A stretch of 64,000 nt of DNA, taken from assembly GCA_029891345.1 (NCBI GenBank), contig CM056993.1, forward strand, positions 228,995,265-229,059,264. The letters are read 5' to 3'. The translations under genes were made by a program, and so were the position numbers. The notes under the pieces were generated by a model. That model made no database searches. It was not told the DNA's origin and worked only from the letters and a program-made list of their open reading frames with translations. The first letter of the stretch is position 1, and each line of letters starts with the position of its first letter. This DNA comes from Dryococelus australis (Eukaryota > Arthropoda > Insecta > Phasmatodea > Phasmatidae). Below, in pieces: positions 58,902 through 64,000 of the stretch.

Positions 58902-60985
58902 TAGGACCTTTTTGAAGGGACTGAGAAAATAATGCTTACTAACCAGGAAAACATTTCAAAAGAGTCAAATCAAATAACACATGTGCATATAGAGAAGATG
59001 CGAAATTATTCAACATATTAAGCAGGAAAACTCCTTAAGTGGCAACTTCTTAACAGGGTTTCATTTTAATTAGTATACTTTCCTCTATGTACGTATGTAC
59101 ATAATTTTGATGAGGTACTAAAAGACTCGGATAAAATTGATGCGCCACGAGCGTTGTTGGTTACATTACTCAGCCTCAGCCTCCGCTGCTCCTCCTAGTG
59201 TACTATAGTGCAGAACGCTGCAGCTCTTTCGCCTCTGTACCATTTCTATCTGCAAGCAGAGTCAACCCCTTGACACCCAAGAGGCCAGCAACCCGCATGA
59301 TGCCGTGCTCCAGTCCAGTGGGTGGATCCACCCTCTCACTTGCCTTGCCCTTGCCGGCAGGCACCGGATGCACACACTTGCTGCACATAAAGGGAGAATT
59401 TCCCCTTACATGCGGCCTGCTCCTGCCACCCCTCGCTCGTCTAGTCTCTTGAGGGTATTTATTCCAGAGGTGTGACAAACCTAGATTTTGGCACCGAACC
59501 GAACTAGAAATTAACCTAGAATATTTTTTCGAACCAAACTTGAATTAAACCTTTAAAACTGTCCATGAACCAAAATCGAAACCTACCATGCTTAATTCAT
59601 AGAACTGAAGCCGAACTCAAACCGAACATAAAAAAACACAAATATGTAAAACTATCTTAATAATTCCAACTCTAATATATCAACATGTAGCATAAAAAAT
59701 AATCACATATATAAACAACCTTCAAAGCTCAGCCCCTATTTGTTCAAGCATATAACTGAAACAAACATGTATTACTTTGCGAGGTGGCTTTCTCAATGCT
59801 TGACTTGGCTCACCTCCTATTTCTTTCCCTGTTCTCCCTTTCCTGATTTCACCTCCATACATGCATCACACTTTTTTCGTAATGGAGCACTTTATATAAG
59901 TTGATGCACACTCGGTGCCGCTCCTAATCTACACCAATCGTCGCTTGAAAGTGTCCTGGAGAAGCTGCAATATGCTTTTAAAGAGTTAATTAATCATTAA
60001 CACAGCATCCGTTGGAATGAGGCACCTTCTGTGTAATACCGTTACCTGAGCAGCCATCAACTTAAGCAATTTAATATGGTGAGCCGTGAGTCGCTGGCAG
60101 TGTAGCTGGGTCATTCTTTAATATTTTATAATATTGTGTAGCATTTTTGCGTAGTCATGGGCACACAGTAAGGTAGTCTTTATTCTAAAGTGAGGTTTTA
60201 GTCGCCAGTTGAAATATGGTTTCGGTCTAACTTAAATTCTAGTTTGCTGTGTATTGCCAGTACTTTAACGTGTAGTGTTTACCTGGTTTGCTGTCCAAAA
60301 ATATTTTACTATTGCATTTTTCCTTGCATCCACGACTAAAGTGTTGGACTTACTTAATTTTTAAATTTTTTGTTGTGTTAAAATTTAATCATTGATACTT
60401 TGATAGTGTTGTTTGACTGCTTACAACAATCACTCAATTTTTAATGTAATATTTTAGTGAAAAGTTTAGTGTGTATTTTATTTAAGAGAGGCTTTACTGA
60501 GCTTATGAGGCTGCCTTTCCTTTCTCCAATTGCATACGTTAATGATTTATGTCAGCTTTTTCTAACACACAATTTTTATTAAAGGTTTTCTATTCTTCGT
60601 ACCTTATAATTAAGGAGGCTTACTGGGTTTACGAGAGTGCCAACCTAATTCAGATTGCTTATGCTTATTATTCTAATCAGTATTATTGAATTATGTAAAT
60701 TTTTTAACAAACAGGAATTTGAGTATAATGTTTTCATTAACATTGCTTTTGGTGAGCAACTTATTATATGGTCTTACATTTTATTTCAATCTTTTAATCA
60801 TTGTAATATCATTTGGGAATCAAGAAATGTTTGTAAAAGTAACATTTGAAGAATGTTAAGCTTAAATTAATGTTGCACGTGGTGCTGTGAATGTCATACA
60901 TAAAAAAAAAAAAAAATAGGTTCTCGAAATTAGTGTTGTGTTCATAATTATTTGTGTTGTGAAAATTTTCTGTCTTACTCCATTA
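58902..60985. other. Unannotated stretch with a GC-rich patch and a weak AACCGAAC-type repeat
   Basis: The patch at 59150-59470 is GC-rich with a 91-codon minus frame that I do not recognise. The following stretch to about 59640 has irregular repetition of CCGAACC / CGAACCAAA. A partial duplication of GAGGCTTTACTGAGCTTATGAGG lies at about 60487 and 60615. Nothing else is supported. Confidence 0.4.
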
Positions 60986-60989
60986 CTTG

Positions 60990-61140
60990 TTTCTCATATC
61001 TGCATTCTGTTTTGTTTCATGCAATTGCTGAGGTTGGATTCATCTATGCCTTGAAGAGAGACAAACTCATAAATTTTCTATGGGACCTCGATTGCGATGT
61101 AGATGAAGCTATGACTGAAGCTGAGCTGAACTGAGTGGCT
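60990..61140 (+). pseudogene. Possible N-terminal gag segment of the Ty3/Gypsy element
   Basis: A plus-strand frame reads FIYALKRDKLINFLWDLDCD followed by VDEAMTEAEL. It resembles the short SAP-like helical segment (YALKKDEL..YL.EF....GT..ELR) found at the start of many insect Ty3/Gypsy gag proteins. It has the same orientation as the pol relic beginning about 1.4 kb downstream. No more than about 35 codons are readable. Confidence 0.4.
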
Positions 61141-61269
61141 GTGAAATGATGGTGTAAACAGGTTCTGATGGCGCAACCCTCCGAGCGGGCAGTCATGGTG
61201 AATGTCGCCAATGGGCCTCCCAAATTAGATGGATTGTTCTTAGTTTCCCTCTAGTCTCTATCTCCCTTC

Positions 61270-61770
61270 TTTAGGTCTCTCTCAGCCACCCACCTTCCTT
61301 CCTACCCTCACATGCCATTGAGAGGGGAAGCTGTTGTCTAGCAAAAAGGAAAAAGCAAGTCCCTCGGCTGCGCGTGCTAACCTTCACACGCCAGCCAGAG
61401 AAAATAAACTGCGCCTGGTGAACGTAGAAATTTTATCAAGATTATCTGTCGCTCAAAATAGTTGCAGCTATAATCACTAGAATTTCAAAATAAATGGTTT
61501 TGACTGAAAATGTAACGCAAAACTTTTTAATGAGGAATTATTATTTGCAAAGATGTATTCATTTGTGATTAAAGGTCATTTTTCCCCGTACGGTTGGAGT
61601 TTCATTGTACCTGGCGTAAAATTAACATGATTTTAAAACGTAATATTTATTTTACTCAAGGGGCAGCATCTTTGCGAACAAAATTATATGCCCAGAAGCA
61701 TGCTGGTTGCTAGGTAACTATTTCCCCTCTTGTAGGCATGTAAGGGGAAGTAGCAAGCCAGTCTCTCATA
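61270..61770. mobile_element. Small inverted-repeat element interrupting the gag region
   Basis: CCCTCACATGCCATTGAGAGG and GGAAGCTGTTGTCTAGCAA at 61301-61340 recur as the reverse complement at 61704-61750 (TTGCTAGGTAACTATTTCCCC, GTAGGCATGTAAGGGG). The spacer is about 360 bp. No coding frame was seen. Related sequence occurs once more at 50.09 kb. The outer ends are undefined. Confidence 0.5.
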
Positions 61771-62069
61771 TTGGGAAAGCAGACAACGCGCCGCAGAGCA
61801 GTGATAAATGGCAGCGCATGTGATGTATTTCACATCCAGTTGCTAGACGTTTGCATAAACAACCATTATAAAAAAAATAGTTGCGGGAAATATTAGGCGA
61901 CGGGACCCAAAATATACTTCGATCAACGCAACATGCGATAAACGATACATGCGGATTATGTAAACATTATTTTAATAGGAATTTCGCTGTGACTATAAAA
62001 AATTGTTGGTGCATGCAATTTATTAGTGTACGCGATAACGATACACTGAGAGTTGACTGTAACCCGAAA

Positions 62070-62460
62070 GCATCAGACAGTGGATGAGTTTGTCAAACGA
62101 GCACAGGAGGTGGAGTAAAACAATAGAGTGCAGGCACTCATAGACAGGCCGGCACGCACCGTTCAGGTCGCCACCGCAACCCCTCTGTTCGAGCGGGCAA
62201 GCTCTCTTCACCCCTCCTGGCACTGCCTGGGGAGACATCTCAACACATACTGACCCACTCTGTAGGAACACAGAAGGTAAGGAGCAAATATGCAGGCACC
62301 TAATGCACAGCTGCACTTTAAAAATAAGGTACCTGCGCCAGCTGCAAATGCCAAATCTGGGGTGCATGCAGGGCAGCCACTTCAGACGAAACCAAGCCTC
62401 TCCACGTTACACAATTAAACCATTCAAGTACGGTTACTGAACCAAAGAAGGCACCGCATA
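62070..62460 (+). pseudogene. Probable gag C-terminal remnant
   Basis: The plus strand reads VDEFVKRAQEVE followed by a stop and a VQALIDRPARTVQV-like tail. This fits the F...A..IE end of a Ty3/Gypsy capsid. The assignment rests on position and orientation more than on sequence. Confidence 0.3.
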
Positions 62461-62469
62461 TCTTAGTAG

Positions 62470-64000
62470 AGATAAACGGATGCCCCCTTTAGCCTTGCTG
62501 GATTTGGCAACCACGGGTCATTTCCTCAGAAGTGACCTGTTGAAGGTGAACCAGTGGGCCAACATACAACCACAACCTTATATGGTACAAATGGCACACC
62601 CTAGCCAGACCATAAAGGGCTGATGGAAAGATAAGCATTCGGCTGTAGATCCATCACCTAACCCAGGTAGCAGAATTTACAATATGCCTGGATATCGACG
62701 AGGGAGTTATTCTTGGACAGCCTTGGCTGACCGAACAGCACTGTTGGATCATAATGTGAAACGGCTGTACCTTGGGATGACACAGTGTGACAGTCCATTG
62801 GGGGTTCAACCCAGAGACGACTATAGCACCCCCTGTTGACCACAAAGATATTCTTCATGATTTAGACTCTGCCAAATTTTCTGAGTTACAGGAAATATTG
62901 AATAGAAATGCCAACTTCTTTACCTCCCCTAGAGCTTTGCGACAAACATGCAGCAGCCAACACAAAATATGGCCCACTATCGAGGTACCTATATATATAA
63001 CCTCCTGTACCTCCGCAGGCATCAAAAAATTTTGCACCAAGTGGCAGAAATGAAAGAAGAAGGCATAGTGGAGCCCTCAAACTCCCCGTACAATGCACAC
63101 ATGGTACTCGTCCCCAAAAAGGATGGGGGCATACAGTTTTGCGTAAATTATAAGAATCTTAATGATGCAACTAACCCTATTGCCCACCCTCTTCCCTCCA
63201 TAGATCTCCAAAACACCCTCTGAGACATCGGGGAGGCTGCAATATTCAGTACGCTGGACTTGCAATCTGGCTAATGACAGATCGCCATCCCCCCTGAGAG
63301 TCCGAAGTACAAGGCTTTCACCACTCTTAAAAGGGAGACGTTGCAATTTAAAGTAATACCTTTCGGGCTAAAGAATGCGCCGGCCACTTTCCAGAGACTG
63401 ATGTTGGCGGAAGAATTGCCCGAGTATGTAGAAAAAATTCTGCTTTGCCTATCTGGATGATAATATTGTTTACTCAATCTCTTGGGAAGAACACCGCAAG
63501 CACTTGAAATGACTGCTCAAGCGACTCGAGATGCACGGGTTAACGCAAGCTCACAAAAAGTCATTTCAGAAAAACCTCCATAGAATACTTCGGTCATATA
63601 GTAACACCAGAGGGAAATTTCCCGCAGCTTAAAATCTACCCGAGCCATTCAGGAGGCCAATCAGCCATACAAAAAGAAACAGCTCTGCAGATTTGTGGGG
63701 TTATGCAATTGGTTATGGAATTACATAATACCAAATACCGGCCCCCTCATGGACCCCCTCCACCAGCTATTCACCAAGGAAATGCATTGGAAGTGGTCCG
63801 CTGAGTACCAAAATGCCTTTATACCCTCAAAAAAACATTTTTCCCACCTCAACCAGCTACACCGATCCCAAGAAGAAAAGCCCTTCGTCCTTTCAGATGG
63901 ACGCCTGCCAACATGGCTTACGCACCATACTATATCAGGAGGATGAGGAAAGACGTCCCCTGGAAATAGCGTTTGCCAGTACCCGTTTAAATGAATCGGA
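62470..64000 (+). pseudogene. Ty3/Gypsy pol relic (protease, reverse transcriptase, RNase H), cut by the window end
   Basis: Plus-strand fragments occur in pol order. A damaged protease-like ALLDLATTGHF (about 62490-62525) comes first, followed by VILGQPWLTEQ (about 62705-62740). A linker FSELQEILNRNANFF (about 62878) is next. The reverse transcriptase begins MKEEGIVEPSNSPYNAHMVL and VPKKDGGIQFCVNYKNLNDA. Its palm has FSTLDLQSG, FGLKNAPATFQRL and YLDD at about 63450. An RNase H start with KPFVL.....Q and LLQEDEE-type residues follows near 63880-63950. At least six stops and frameshifts break the frame, so it is inactive. Integrase would lie beyond the window. This is a retrotransposon relic, not a host gene. 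Confidence 0.85.

Noticed and set aside
59203..59478. 91-codon minus-strand frame considered as an upstream ATR exon
   Set aside because: It shows none of the residues expected upstream of the ATR catalytic loop and lacks matching splice sites.

Overview
This window is nuclear DNA from a eukaryote, most likely an arthropod and probably an insect with a large, repeat-rich genome. The evidence is long AT-rich introns and intergenic DNA, tRNA-derived SINEs, many MITEs, and decayed hAT, Tc1, DDE, Penelope and Ty3/Gypsy copies. The one host gene that can be recognised has a C-terminus close to insect ATR (mei-41) proteins. The exact order or species cannot be read from the sequence.

Host gene. 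The 3' end of the checkpoint kinase gene ATR lies on the minus strand. Three coding exons are secure: 57440-57593 (catalytic loop and the DFG-equivalent DFN), 50737-50973 (end of the kinase domain), and 36909-37085 (regulatory segment, FATC domain and stop codon). They join in phase through introns of about 6.5 and 13.7 kb. A 32-bp candidate micro-exon at 58187-58218 also fits in phase. The upstream exons are outside the window or were not found.

Layout. Positions 1-36.1 kb are intergenic as far as can be seen. They hold two foldback MITEs, two MITE families that share the same ends (one copy nested in another), a decayed DDE transposase (6.4-7.65 kb), a degenerate G-tract tandem array (7.7-8.8 kb), a Tc1-like relic (15.0-15.5 kb), a palindrome-rich short-repeat array (18.6-19.1 kb), a 2.7-kb G-rich minisatellite (22.1-24.8 kb), a hAT relic (25.7-26.2 kb), and copies of one SINE family. 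Two LTR-like segments, a MITE with perfect ends and a possible PIF/Harbinger scrap lie at 30.3-36.1 kb.

The large ATR intron (37.1-50.7 kb) holds pieces of a Penelope-like element, another SINE family, two more LTR-like segments, a decayed gag gene on the ATR sense strand, and a very long AT microsatellite. The gag region is the most unusual item: its upstream part reads as two successive PHD-like zinc-finger modules, followed by a Ty3/Gypsy capsid-like domain in another frame. From about 61.0 kb to the right edge lies a broken Ty3/Gypsy element on the plus strand (gag start, protease, reverse transcriptase, RNase H). It is interrupted by a small terminal-inverted-repeat insertion and cut off by the window end.

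No prokaryotic operons, rRNA genes, free-standing tRNA genes or CRISPR arrays were seen. Most open frames in the window are chance frames in repeats.
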